Below are positions 1 through 7,704 of a stretch of 64,000 bases of DNA, piece by piece. Position 1 is the stretch's first letter. Each line of letters begins with the position of its first letter. The notes under the pieces are model-generated. The model had not been told where the DNA came from. It searched no databases and was given only the letters and a program-made list of their open reading frames with translations. A program made the position numbers and the translations under genes. This stretch comes from Colimorpha sp045640985 (lineage in GTDB: Bacteria > Bacteroidota > Bacteroidia > Bacteroidales > P3), in assembly GCA_045640985.1 (NCBI GenBank), contig JAZUFZ010000048.1:62001-126000 (forward strand), in the 5' to 3' direction.

Positions 1-2
1 AC

Positions 3-323
3 AAGATTGCCATCAATGTTATCTCCAAGATGCTCATACGCGATAACCGCTTTGTCCGCAATGACGATACTACGCAATTTGATGCCCCTTCTCATGAATC
101 CAACCCAGAACATCAGATTATCAGAACAGAAACCCAGCGCCAGGTCCGTTACTGCATCACGAAACTCAAGTCCGAACAGCGTATAGCTCTGGTGCTTTAT
201 ACTTACAAAGACCTGTCTTATCAGGAAATCGCCGATATCATGCAAGTCAGTCTTTCCAAAGTGGAATCATTGATATTCCGAGCCCGCAAGAATATTGCTA
301 AAATGCTTACTCAAAAAAATTAA
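3..323 (+). CDS. RNA polymerase sigma factor, ECF/sigma-70 region 4 end (5' truncated by window)
   Basis: The frame is already open at the left edge, so only the C-terminal part of the protein is present. The visible part holds a sigma-70 region 4 helix-turn-helix that would contact the -35 region. The key stretch is KLKSEQRIALVLYTYKDLSY followed by QEIADIMQVSLSKVESLIFRARKN, which is the usual 'E-I-A-x-x-x-x-x-S-x-x-x-V-x-S-x-x-x-R-A-R' pattern. The stop is 8 nt before the next gene, which encodes a one-pass membrane protein, and a Spy/CpxP-like gene follows. That order (sigma, membrane partner, envelope sensor) is common for Bacteroidota ECF envelope-stress modules, so control by the next protein is inferred. 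Which ECF subgroup it belongs to cannot be seen. Confidence 0.85.
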   Translation, partial: KIAINVISKMLIRDNRFVRNDDTTQFDAPSHESNPEHQIIRTETQRQVRYCITKLKSEQRIALVLYTYKDLSYQEIADIMQVSLSKVESLIFRARKNIAKMLTQKN

Positions 324-331
324 TCATAGAA

Positions 332-697
332 ATGTTACATCTCAAACACAACAGCGATTCCGACAAACAACTGCAACAATCTCTTCAAGTCATCCGAGAC
401 ACCACCTGTCCCTACGACGTAGATGTGGTCAATCAGGTAATGGCAATTGTTCCAACACTCGCTCCCGTATCGGATGCCGCTTCCCGGACCTCCCGCCGTC
501 ATGCGTTTATGTCTGTATCTCATGTCCTCGCGGCCTGTTTTATTCTCGCCGTTGCTGTCAATGTCATCAGTCTGATGTTCCGATCATACGATGAGCCACA
601 GATTGCCACGCTCATCACCGATGTATATTCCTATTCTTATAGCGAAGATTGCTATCTTCTGTCTGAGGATAATGGTTTAATCAATACATTATATTAA
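332..697 (+). CDS. One-pass membrane protein, putative anti-sigma partner
   Basis: This is a 121-residue protein I do not recognise by family. It has an N-terminal soluble half of about 65 residues, one hydrophobic segment (about residues 62-84, HVLAACFILAVAVNVISLMF) and a short, acidic, Tyr-rich tail of about 35 residues that would lie outside the inner membrane. It sits 8 nt after the sigma factor gene and 19 nt before a Spy/CpxP-like gene. Size, single membrane span and position right after an ECF sigma gene suggest an anti-sigma factor or its remnant. No zinc-binding anti-sigma motif is visible, so this is context-based inference. It could simply be a hypothetical membrane protein of the operon. 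Confidence 0.6.
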   Translation: MLHLKHNSDSDKQLQQSLQVIRDTTCPYDVDVVNQVMAIVPTLAPVSDAASRTSRRHAFMSVSHVLAACFILAVAVNVISLMFRSYDEPQIATLITDVYSYSYSEDCYLLSEDNGLINTLY

Positions 698-716
698 CCC
701 TTAAATAAATATTAAT

Positions 717-1139
717 ATGAAAAGAATATTTGCAATTATAGTTGTTGTAGTTCTTATTACCGGGGCGGCATATTCCCAGAAGTCTCCTTCCAAACACCAT
801 CGCCAGCCAGATGTGACAACCCTTGTGAGTAACCTCAGTCCTATCCAGAAGAAACGTCTGGAAACCCTCTCCAGTGAATCCCAGGAACGTACACGGAAAC
901 TCCGTCAGGATCAGAAAGCCCTACGCGACAGTATCCATACGTACATCAAACTTCCAGATGATCATTCCGCCATACTTTTCCCGATGTTTGAGCGCGAAGC
1001 GTGGTTCCAGGCCGAGATATCCAAGGAGTATTACCGTACCCGCTTGCAGATAGATGAAATTCTTACTGCTGAACAACGCGAAGAACTTCAGCAGAATCTC
1101 AAGAAACAGCAGACGCCCAAGCCTCAGCGCAAGAAATAA
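717..1139 (+). CDS. Spy/CpxP-like periplasmic protein (LTxxQ type)
   Basis: This is a 140-residue secreted protein. An N-terminal signal peptide (MKRIFAIIVVVVLITGAAYS) is followed by an almost entirely helical, charged chain. Two LTxxQ-like motifs are visible, LSPIQKKRL near residue 40 and LTAEQREEL near residue 118. They are the hallmark of the Spy/CpxP/ZraP group of periplasmic chaperones and metal sensors. The C terminus is rich in Lys and Gln. It is the last gene of the sigma/membrane-protein/Spy operon at the left edge. In this setting such proteins often modulate or report envelope stress. The precise ligand cannot be told from sequence. Confidence 0.75.
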   Translation: MKRIFAIIVVVVLITGAAYSQKSPSKHHRQPDVTTLVSNLSPIQKKRLETLSSESQERTRKLRQDQKALRDSIHTYIKLPDDHSAILFPMFEREAWFQAEISKEYYRTRLQIDEILTAEQREELQQNLKKQQTPKPQRKK

Positions 1140-1250
1140 TACCGGTATTTACCAATTCTGTCCGGCAAGCGGATAGCAGGGCCAGCGTAAGGCAGTATAT
1201 TATCTGATATGAGTCCGAGGTGTCGCCGTTGTGGTTATGTGCTGCGATGG

Positions 1251-1294
1251 GCGATACCACGGAGTTACCAGGGAGATACTTGGGAGATACCACG
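1251..1294 (+). repeat. 11-bp tandem array A (4 units)
   Basis: Four consecutive 11-bp units: GCGATACCACG, GAGTTACCAGG, GAGATACTTGG, GAGATACCACG. They lie in the 240-nt spacer between the Spy-like gene and the M16 peptidase gene. The same unit occurs at four other intergenic loci of this window (13579, 38241, 46814, 59014). The rest of the spacer shows no gene. Confidence 0.85.
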
Positions 1295-1317
1295 AAAACT
1301 TCGGGTTATAATAAAAA

Positions 1318-1349
1318 TTTGCGGGATTGGAAAAATATGTGTATCTTTG
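1318..1349 (+). promoter_or_regulatory. Bacteroidota promoter of the M16 peptidase gene
   Basis: TTTG at 1318-1321, 20-nt spacer, TATCTTTG at 1342-1349. This is a full match to the Bacteroidota TTTG-N19-21-TAnnTTTG promoter. It lies 31 nt before the GTG start at 1381. Confidence 0.8.
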
Positions 1350-1380
1350 CAAAAATTATTATTGACTAAAATATTCATAA

Positions 1381-2643
1381 GTGGTAGAGTATTCGCGTTA
1401 TAGACTGGATAATGGGCTGACGCTGATTGTGAATGAAAATCACGATACACCGTTGGTTACGGTTAATATTCTGTATTGTGTGGGGTCGAGAAATGAAAAT
1501 CCCAACCGCACGGGGTTTGCTCATCTGTTTGAACATCTCATGTTCGGCGGATCTAAGAATGCGCCGGACTATGATCTGGTTGTGAGTCGTATGGGGGGAG
1601 AAAACAATGCGTTTACGAATACCGATATCACGAACTACTATCTGACTTTTCCCGCAGAATATCTGGAGGAGGCTTTGAAGCTTGAGGCAGACCGAATGGT
1701 CAATCTGATATTGTCGGAGCGGAGCCTTGAGGTGCAGAAACGTGTTGTTACGGAGGAATATAATCAGCGGTATATGAACCAGCCATACGGCGATTCCTGG
1801 ATGCTGTTACGCGATCTGTGCTATGAGAAACATCCTTACAAGTGGTGTACAATCGGGGCGGATATACGTCATGTTCAGGAGGCTACGCTGGAAGATGTGA
1901 AGTCGTTTTATGACAGATATTACCGGCCGGGAAATGCTATCATGGCGGTGGCCGGGAATGTGGATACATCCAAGGTGAAGGAATTGGTAGAACGATATTT
2001 CGGTGGCATTCCGGACGGTAAGGAACGTGAATATTTCGACGGTAAGGAACCCGAACCGCAGGAAAGCCGTCGCAAGGTGGTAGAACGCATGGTTCCGGCT
2101 ACGGCGATATATATGGCATGGCTGATGCCGGGATATAAGTGCAGGGATTATTATGTGTGTGACTTGCTGAGCGATATATTGAGTAACGGACAGTCGTCGC
2201 GGATGTACGAAAGTCTTGTGAAACGGCAGGGACTGATGAGTGAAGTGACTGCGGTAATTACGGGGGAAGAGGGTCCGGGATTGTTTCTTGTGAAGGGAAA
2301 ATTGAATGACGGCGTAAACATTGAAGACGCGGAACGGGCAATAGTGGCGGAACTGGAATGCCTGAAAAACGAACCCGTGTCGGAGATAGAACTTCAGAAG
2401 GTTAAAAACAAATTCGAGAATACATTTGTGTTTTCCCAGTACAAATCGGCCGATTGTGCGGCCAATCTGTGCTATTATGAGTGGCTGGGACATATAGAAT
2501 ATGTGAACACAGAGCCGGAACAGTATGCTTCGATTATGCCCAGTGACCTTCAGCGCGTGGCACGTAATATATTTGTGGAAAACAGGAGCAGGACTTTGAT
2601 TATTAATCCTATGGGAGAGGAAGAAAATGAAAAGACTGATTAA
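1381..2643 (+). CDS. M16 family zinc metallopeptidase
   Basis: This is a 420-residue peptidase of the pitrilysin/processing-peptidase (M16) family. The inverted zinc motif HxxEH is HLFEH at residues 48-52. The downstream glutamates of RVVTEEYNQR (125-126) fit the third metal ligand. The length equals a single two-domain M16 subunit, with an active N-terminal half and an M16C-type second half. No signal peptide is visible, so it is probably cytoplasmic. Translation starts at GTG 1381, supported by the promoter 31 nt upstream and by the protein beginning right at the usual 'YRLDNGLTLIV' strand. The 3' end overlaps the K+ channel gene by 17 nt, so the two are co-transcribed. Substrate unknown. 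Confidence 0.92.
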   Translation: MVEYSRYRLDNGLTLIVNENHDTPLVTVNILYCVGSRNENPNRTGFAHLFEHLMFGGSKNAPDYDLVVSRMGGENNAFTNTDITNYYLTFPAEYLEEALKLEADRMVNLILSERSLEVQKRVVTEEYNQRYMNQPYGDSWMLLRDLCYEKHPYKWCTIGADIRHVQEATLEDVKSFYDRYYRPGNAIMAVAGNVDTSKVKELVERYFGGIPDGKEREYFDGKEPEPQESRRKVVERMVPATAIYMAWLMPGYKCRDYYVCDLLSDILSNGQSSRMYESLVKRQGLMSEVTAVITGEEGPGLFLVKGKLNDGVNIEDAERAIVAELECLKNEPVSEIELQKVKNKFENTFVFSQYKSADCAANLCYYEWLGHIEYVNTEPEQYASIMPSDLQRVARNIFVENRSRTLIINPMGEEENEKTD

Positions 2644-3685
2644 GGTCATATTATCGAAACTGAGTGGACTGATCCGGAGATTCTGTCTGTGGCTGATAGA
2701 CCTTCCTTATAAGACTATCGGATTGAATATCGCGCGGAAAATCGGGAATTTTCTGCATAAACTCCTGTTTGAATTTTTGTTTCCCAAACGCTGGCGCAAT
2801 CTGACGAAACATGAAATATACCAGATAATCTTCAAGGCCGACACGCCGGCGGGTAAAAAATTCGACGTTTGGCTGCTGGTGTTGATCGGGATGAATATCC
2901 TGCTGCTGATGGTGGAAAGTTTCCCAAAGGTGCATTCTGTGGCTTGGCTGAGTCTTACGATGCGGATACTGGAATGGGGCTTTACGCTGATATTCACCTT
3001 TGAATATTATCTGAGAATTTATTGTCTGAGCCGTCCCTGGAAGTATATCCTTTCGTTTTGGGGTGTGATAGATTTTCTGTCAATCTTTCCGGCATACCTG
3101 AGTCTCCTGCTCCCTGGGGCGCAGACCTTCACGGTATTCCGTCTGTTGAGAATGCTGAGAATATTCAGAATATTCAACATGGAAGGATTCATGAAAGAAA
3201 GCAGATTCTTGATCAACGCGCTGAAGAGAAGTGCGATGAAGGTGCTGATATTTATGCTGTTTGTGTATATTACGGCTGTCATTCTGGGCAGTATTATGTA
3301 TGCCGTAGAATGCGACAAAAATCCGGAAGTGTTCAGCAGTATTCCCAATGGTATATATTGGGCTGTCGTTACCCTGACCACCGTCGGCTATGGCGACATG
3401 ACACCTATTACGCCAGGCGGGCGTTTTATTGCTATCGTCGTAATGATATTGGGTTATTCAATTATAGCAGTTCCTACGGGAATTGTGGCAGGGGAGACCA
3501 TTGAAGAGCATCGCCGTACCCGTGAAAATTCCGAAAAACGTCGTAGCAATCAGTCGAAGCGAGATAATACCAGCAATACAGGAAATCAGTATGAGACTAA
3601 ATCAGAAGAGACAAGTCCTGCTCAACAGAAAGAAGAGCCATACGATCCGTTTCATTTGAAGAATCTGCCGGAACTTCCGAAATAA
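2627..3685 (+). CDS. Voltage-gated-type potassium channel
   Basis: This is a 352-residue inner-membrane ion channel. Hydrophobic segments S1-S6 start near residue 80. S4 carries regularly spaced arginines (R172, R175, R178, R181 in FRLLRMLRIFRIF). The selectivity filter TTVGYGD lies at 251-257, followed by S6. The first 75 residues are a long basic, amphipathic cytoplasmic extension. The last 60 residues are hydrophilic and low-complexity (Glu, Lys, Asn, Ser). The family (Kch/KvAP-like) conducts K+ as a tetramer. The start overlaps the M16 peptidase gene by 17 nt, an unusual pairing. No regulatory RCK domain is present. Physiological role unknown. Confidence 0.93.
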   Translation: MKRLIKVILSKLSGLIRRFCLWLIDLPYKTIGLNIARKIGNFLHKLLFEFLFPKRWRNLTKHEIYQIIFKADTPAGKKFDVWLLVLIGMNILLLMVESFPKVHSVAWLSLTMRILEWGFTLIFTFEYYLRIYCLSRPWKYILSFWGVIDFLSIFPAYLSLLLPGAQTFTVFRLLRMLRIFRIFNMEGFMKESRFLINALKRSAMKVLIFMLFVYITAVILGSIMYAVECDKNPEVFSSIPNGIYWAVVTLTTVGYGDMTPITPGGRFIAIVVMILGYSIIAVPTGIVAGETIEEHRRTRENSEKRRSNQSKRDNTSNTGNQYETKSEETSPAQQKEEPYDPFHLKNLPELPK

Positions 3686-3693
3686 ATATATAT

Positions 3694-3926
3694 CCGTTGG
3701 CGGAATTGATTTGTCAATAGCTTTTGTAAAGAATCGGAGCCTCTGGTAGAGGATTCGCGCCAAGCGCAGCAGAGCGACCGTGCGCAGGCTTGTATTTTCC
3801 TGCTGTAATATAGCTACTTGTAAGAGAGTTACCTCGGAGCGGAGTCCCCGGTGGTAGCTATGCACCAAAGCCTCAGCGACCGCGCGCCGGCTCAAGCCTG
3901 AAAATATAGATTAATTCCGCCAACGG
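3694..3926. repeat. 233-bp element with 14-bp perfect terminal inverted repeats
   Basis: The ends are CCGTTGGCGGAATT (3694-3707) and its exact reverse complement (3913-3926). The match extends imperfectly inward for a few more bases. The interior contains three pieces that recur elsewhere in the window. They are a hairpin module at 3736-3769 (compare 23191-23224), a 26-nt word at 3799-3824 in minus sense (compare 38148-38173), and a GAGTTACCTCG unit like the 11-bp arrays. No open frame of note lies inside. It fills the whole spacer between the convergent K+ channel and SUI1 genes. Confidence 0.75.
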
Positions 3927-3939
3927 GTTAAATATTCAA

Positions 3940-4269
3940 TCACCCTTTGACGGTATAGCCCTCTTTGTGAAGTTTCTCGCGTACTTTATCGAGGCAGTTG
4001 CCTTGGATGATAATCTCTCCATCTTTGGCAGAGCCACCCACACCGCAGGCGGTTTTGAGCGTTTTGGCAAGTTGGAGTAGGTCTTCATTATTTCCGATAA
4101 ATCCGGAAACAATGATTGCCGTCTTACCCCCGCGGCCTTTTCTTTCCATACGGATTTTCAGGGTCTGTTTACTTGGCGGAAGTGTTTCTGCTTGAGGCTC
4201 CTCTTCGGGACGCCAGTCGGGATTGGTCGAAAATACTAAATCAAAATCCATATCATTTAACTTTACCAC
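3940..4269 (-). CDS. SUI1/YciH-type translation initiation factor
   Basis: This is a 109-residue protein of the SUI1/eIF1 family (bacterial YciH), which is thought to act on start-codon or initiator-tRNA fidelity at the small ribosomal subunit. The family core runs from KIRMERKGRGGKT (about residues 38-50) through LLQLAKTLKTACGVGGSAKD to GEIIIQGNCLDKVREKLHKEG near the end. The GVGGS loop is diagnostic. The start at 4269 overlaps the upstream NlpC/P60 gene by 17 nt. A second ATG six codons downstream (MDFDLVFSTNPDW) begins where family members usually start and may be the true start. It is the last gene of a minus-strand run. Confidence 0.9.
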   Translation of the reverse strand: MVKLNDMDFDLVFSTNPDWRPEEEPQAETLPPSKQTLKIRMERKGRGGKTAIIVSGFIGNNEDLLQLAKTLKTACGVGGSAKDGEIIIQGNCLDKVREKLHKEGYTVKG

Positions 4270-4831
4270 CTTTGTAGAAATGTTTACTCCAGTAGGAGTC
4301 GGTAAGTTTACTGAAACTTACGCCGTGGGATGTGGAGGAATGGACGAAAGTGTTATCGGTCAGATAAATGCCGACATGAGAGATTTTACCGTTGCTGTTG
4401 GTGAAAAATACTAGATTTCCTTCGGTTAGTTTGTTTTGGGCAACTGGTGTGCATTGTTGGTAGATATCATTGGCGGTACGCTTAAGTGTTATCTGATAAA
4501 CACTTTTATATACATTGCCTACAAAGCATGAGCAATCGACACCATTTTTATCACACCCGCCATATTTGTATGGCACGCCATACCAGGACTCAATTACACT
4601 TGCAAGTTTTGGGTTGGTTATATTTACTCCAAGATTGGTAGAAGAATTATTTGTGGTTCGATTGGGTCTTGCAGGAATATATGGCTTTTCATCAACGATT
4701 TCATCGGCATATAGCTGTCCGATGATGAAGTCCTCGTCTTCAAGATCAGAGGTGAAGATTTTCTTCAATGTGTCGCATGAGGAAAAACTCATGGCAAGGG
4801 CAAGACATAGAAAAAAATAACGTGTTTTCAT
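4253..4831 (-). CDS. NlpC/P60 peptidoglycan endopeptidase lipoprotein
   Basis: This is a 192-residue lipoprotein with a lipobox ending at Cys19 (MSFSSC). About 55 residues of linker rich in Asn, Thr and Ser lead into a C-terminal NlpC/P60 domain, which hydrolyses peptide cross-links of peptidoglycan. The catalytic Cys is C100 in GVDCSCFV, the His is H152 in HVGIYL, and a third polar residue is probably H164. The usual motif is DCSGF; here the glycine after Ser is a cysteine. The domain begins at WYGVPYKYGG. It lies directly after the lipid kinase gene and overlaps the SUI1 gene. Confidence 0.92.
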   Translation of the reverse strand: MKTRYFFLCLALAMSFSSCDTLKKIFTSDLEDEDFIIGQLYADEIVDEKPYIPARPNRTTNNSSTNLGVNITNPKLASVIESWYGVPYKYGGCDKNGVDCSCFVGNVYKSVYQITLKRTANDIYQQCTPVAQNKLTEGNLVFFTNSNGKISHVGIYLTDNTFVHSSTSHGVSFSKLTDSYWSKHFYKGGKVK

Positions 4832-4845
4832 CGTGCAGTTGATTG

Positions 4846-5757
4846 TTAAACAATAGGGTCGTGGAGCTTTATCTTAGCATTGCGACCGATAACTTTAAGT
4901 GATTTCTGATGGTTTACGAAATGTAGCTCAGTACCACAATTCTCACCTTCTCCATCGATATTTACCCATTTGTCCACATTGCCATAAACCCACACATCAT
5001 GGGCTTTGAACATTTCTACATGTTGGCTAAGTTCAAAATGGTTGGCATATACGAGAGGCCCTGTAATGGGAATATGCTCCAATGGAATCTTATCTACAAT
5101 ACTGATGTCGATAAGGCCGTCATTGAGTTTTGCTTGAGGAGCTACTGCAAAATTGTAGCCGAACTGGTTGGAATTTGCAAAAGTGATGAACCAGGCATTG
5201 CGGTCAATCTCTTTTCCGTCAATTACCATGTGGTAGTCTTTGCATTGATAACTGCTGTATTCTCGGAAAATAAGATTCATGTAGGCCGCAAATCCACGTG
5301 TTTTAGCCATTTTCATGAGCCGGGCGATGAAAGCATCAAAGCCCACTCCGGCAATGCTGGCTACAATATGCTGGTCATTGATGGAAATTGTGTCGATGTC
5401 AAGTTCATAATAGTAATTCAGCACCTTGGTGGCCAAGGCGGGAATAAGGGGAATCTGCATACACCGGGCGAGTCCGTTTCCGCTTCCGCAAGGAATTATG
5501 CCCAATCGGGTATCCGTGTTTTGCAGTCCGCAGATAACATCATTTACGGACCCGTCACCTCCTGCAGCAACAACAATATCTAATCCCTTGTCGGCACCCT
5601 CACGGGCTAATTCAGTACCATGGTGGATATATTCGGTATATTTTACTTCATAGTCAAAAATATCATGATTAAGGTTACTCTTCAGAACCGATTCAATTCG
5701 TTTCTGTTTCCCGATTCCGGATATGGGATTGACAATAACCCGCATTCGTTTTTTCAT
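4846..5757 (-). CDS. Diacylglycerol/lipid kinase family protein (YegS/DgkB type)
   Basis: This is a 303-residue kinase of the DAGK_cat family. It uses ATP to phosphorylate a lipid such as diacylglycerol or a sphingoid base. The N-terminal strand VIVNPISGIGKQKR carries the nucleotide-binding region. GGDGSVNDVICGL (GGDGS at 66-70) is the signature loop, and GSGNGLAR near residue 93 is the second family motif. No membrane segment is seen; the family is peripheral. It sits 14 nt upstream of the NlpC/P60 gene and 26 nt downstream of an LtaS-like gene, so a link to envelope lipid metabolism is likely. Exact substrate unknown. Confidence 0.9.
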   Translation of the reverse strand: MKKRMRVIVNPISGIGKQKRIESVLKSNLNHDIFDYEVKYTEYIHHGTELAREGADKGLDIVVAAGGDGSVNDVICGLQNTDTRLGIIPCGSGNGLARCMQIPLIPALATKVLNYYYELDIDTISINDQHIVASIAGVGFDAFIARLMKMAKTRGFAAYMNLIFREYSSYQCKDYHMVIDGKEIDRNAWFITFANSNQFGYNFAVAPQAKLNDGLIDISIVDKIPLEHIPITGPLVYANHFELSQHVEMFKAHDVWVYGNVDKWVNIDGEGENCGTELHFVNHQKSLKVIGRNAKIKLHDPIV

Positions 5758-5783
5758 AGTTGTTGTGTGTTAGTTTGTTCTGA

Positions 5784-7679
5784 TTATTGAATGGTAAGTT
5801 GGTTGTTTCTCATCCGTTTTGTGTATTGCTGAAGGATTGCTTTGAGAAGTCTAAGGTGCTGGGGATCTCCTATTTCAGTACTACCTTCTACTACAGCATG
5901 TCCATCGTCGTAGTTCATTACATAAAAGCCGTTTCCGTAGGCAATCTGGTAGCCGGAATCATTTCTCTGAAAGATGCTGTTGCCGAAGCATACACAGGTT
6001 TCATCAAGATTCAGGTAATCTATGATGGTTGGCATGAGGTCGATTTGCTGGATGATCTGACTGCTGACGAAATGTTCGCTGTTCTGTGGGTCGAACACAA
6101 TCATCGGGGTCTTATATAAACCGTCATATTCGCTGTAAGGGCGGCTGAGAACATAGCCGGGATGGTCGGCTGTGATGATGAATAGAGTGTTGTTGTACCA
6201 GTCGGTTTTCTCGGCAGCTTCAAAGAATTTTCTCAGTGCGTAATCGGTGTAACCTACGCATTCAAGAATTTTGTGTGGACCCTTGGGAAATACGTTTTTG
6301 TATTGTTCTGGAATAGGGAAGGGGTGATGAGAAGTGACGGTAAAGCACAGGCTGAAGAATGGGGTATCGTAGTTGTTGAGCTGATTTACCATATATTGCA
6401 GGAATGGTTCGTCATATATACCCCAGGCTTTGTCGTAATTATCCATAGAGCCGCCGGCACCTATGTATTCGTCCATGCCGAAATAGTCATCTGCTCCTAA
6501 TTGGTAGCAGAACTGTTCAAAATTCATAGTCCCATTGTATCCGCCGTGGAAGATGGCACTTTTGTAGCCATGGCGTGCAAGCACGGCTGGAAGCCCGTTC
6601 ATTGCGTTTTTGTTGTATTGAGACATGATGATTGGCATTTCCATCAAAGTCGGCAGAGAAGCACAAATGGCTGGGATACTTTCGATGCTCTTCTTTCCGT
6701 TGCTGCGGCCTTGATAAACGTGGCTTCTCGAAGCAAGTTCGTCAAGGAATGGCGTGTAACTTCTTTCGGCATTTGGATTATAGCACCCCATATATTCTTG
6801 GGAAAGACTTTCAACCATCAATATGACTATATTCTTGGGAGGCATTGTGTCGTTTGTTATTGTGGAATCCGCATTGATCAAGGCCTGATGTTTGAGAGAT
6901 TGAAATTCAGGATTGAAAAGCCGTTGGGCTTCCTCATCGGACATAAAGTTATATTCAGGCAGGTGGTCCTCGGCAAGGGTGCGGAGAATGCTGTATCCGG
7001 AATTAACCACTAATGCAGAGTCTTTGGGGTCACAGAACCGGCCGGCGTCCTTAAGCGACAGCACCGGATTGGGTAAACTTGCGGGAATTGCAATAATGGT
7101 AAGTCCGACAATCATACCGATGATGTCTTTGAGACCGTGAGATTTGTGATGGCTCCGTTCCGTAAGGGCAATTCTGCTGTCAAGCCACGCCCATGGTAAA
7201 ATACTTGCAATCAATCCTAAAGATACAAACCAGTAGTCACGGATAAAAAGGGGCACCAGACTACCCATCTGTCCTCCGATACCCAAATAGGCGAAAATTT
7301 CGCTACTCAGCAGCCGGAACGTATGCTGGAAGTAAGGGCCATCACAACAAGTAGTTATGGTAATAAACAAAACAGGTATGACATACAGAATTTCGCTGAT
7401 GATTCTTGCACCACGATTCCACCGCCAGGAGCCGGGAATAAGGTTGAGTACCAAAAAGGGAAGTAAAACCAAAGCTACGGTAAATACACCAAATACGATG
7501 TTTCCCAATATGAGTCTCATCCAGTTGTTGAATCCTTCAATATGGAACAGGTGTAGGTTACAGATGTGGAAAAAAATCTGTGCAATCAGCAACGCCATGA
7601 GAGCAATTAGGAATTTATATGCTAAGTATGCATAGATATTGCTCGTTTCAATTTGTTTTTTATTGCTTTTTCTTGCCAT
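5784..7679 (-). CDS. LtaS-like sulfatase-fold membrane phosphotransferase
   Basis: This is a 631-residue inner-membrane protein. Five hydrophobic segments occupy about residues 15-205, then an extracytoplasmic sulfatase/alkaline-phosphatase-fold domain follows. The metal-site glutamate is E290 in NIVILMVES. The nucleophile position is in NGKKSIESIPAI, where a Ser (S331) stands where LtaS has Thr. Further metal residues lie in TADHPGY. In Firmicutes this architecture makes lipoteichoic acid. In Bacteroidota, which lack it, the family probably transfers phospho-head-groups to envelope glycolipids or glycans. It stands between a GldB-like gene and a lipid kinase gene. The substrate is not predictable from sequence. 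Confidence 0.88.
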   Translation of the reverse strand: MARKSNKKQIETSNIYAYLAYKFLIALMALLIAQIFFHICNLHLFHIEGFNNWMRLILGNIVFGVFTVALVLLPFLVLNLIPGSWRWNRGARIISEILYVIPVLFITITTCCDGPYFQHTFRLLSSEIFAYLGIGGQMGSLVPLFIRDYWFVSLGLIASILPWAWLDSRIALTERSHHKSHGLKDIIGMIVGLTIIAIPASLPNPVLSLKDAGRFCDPKDSALVVNSGYSILRTLAEDHLPEYNFMSDEEAQRLFNPEFQSLKHQALINADSTITNDTMPPKNIVILMVESLSQEYMGCYNPNAERSYTPFLDELASRSHVYQGRSNGKKSIESIPAICASLPTLMEMPIIMSQYNKNAMNGLPAVLARHGYKSAIFHGGYNGTMNFEQFCYQLGADDYFGMDEYIGAGGSMDNYDKAWGIYDEPFLQYMVNQLNNYDTPFFSLCFTVTSHHPFPIPEQYKNVFPKGPHKILECVGYTDYALRKFFEAAEKTDWYNNTLFIITADHPGYVLSRPYSEYDGLYKTPMIVFDPQNSEHFVSSQIIQQIDLMPTIIDYLNLDETCVCFGNSIFQRNDSGYQIAYGNGFYVMNYDDGHAVVEGSTEIGDPQHLRLLKAILQQYTKRMRNNQLTIQ

Positions 7680-7704
7680 GATGATGTTAGTTTAGACTTT
7701 GTGG

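Noticed and set aside
1251..1294. CRISPR-like array
   Set aside because: The 11-bp units are directly contiguous without spacers and no cas genes are present.
1807..2649. 280-codon minus-strand frame
   Set aside because: Antisense to the M16 peptidase gene, which has intact catalytic motifs and a promoter.
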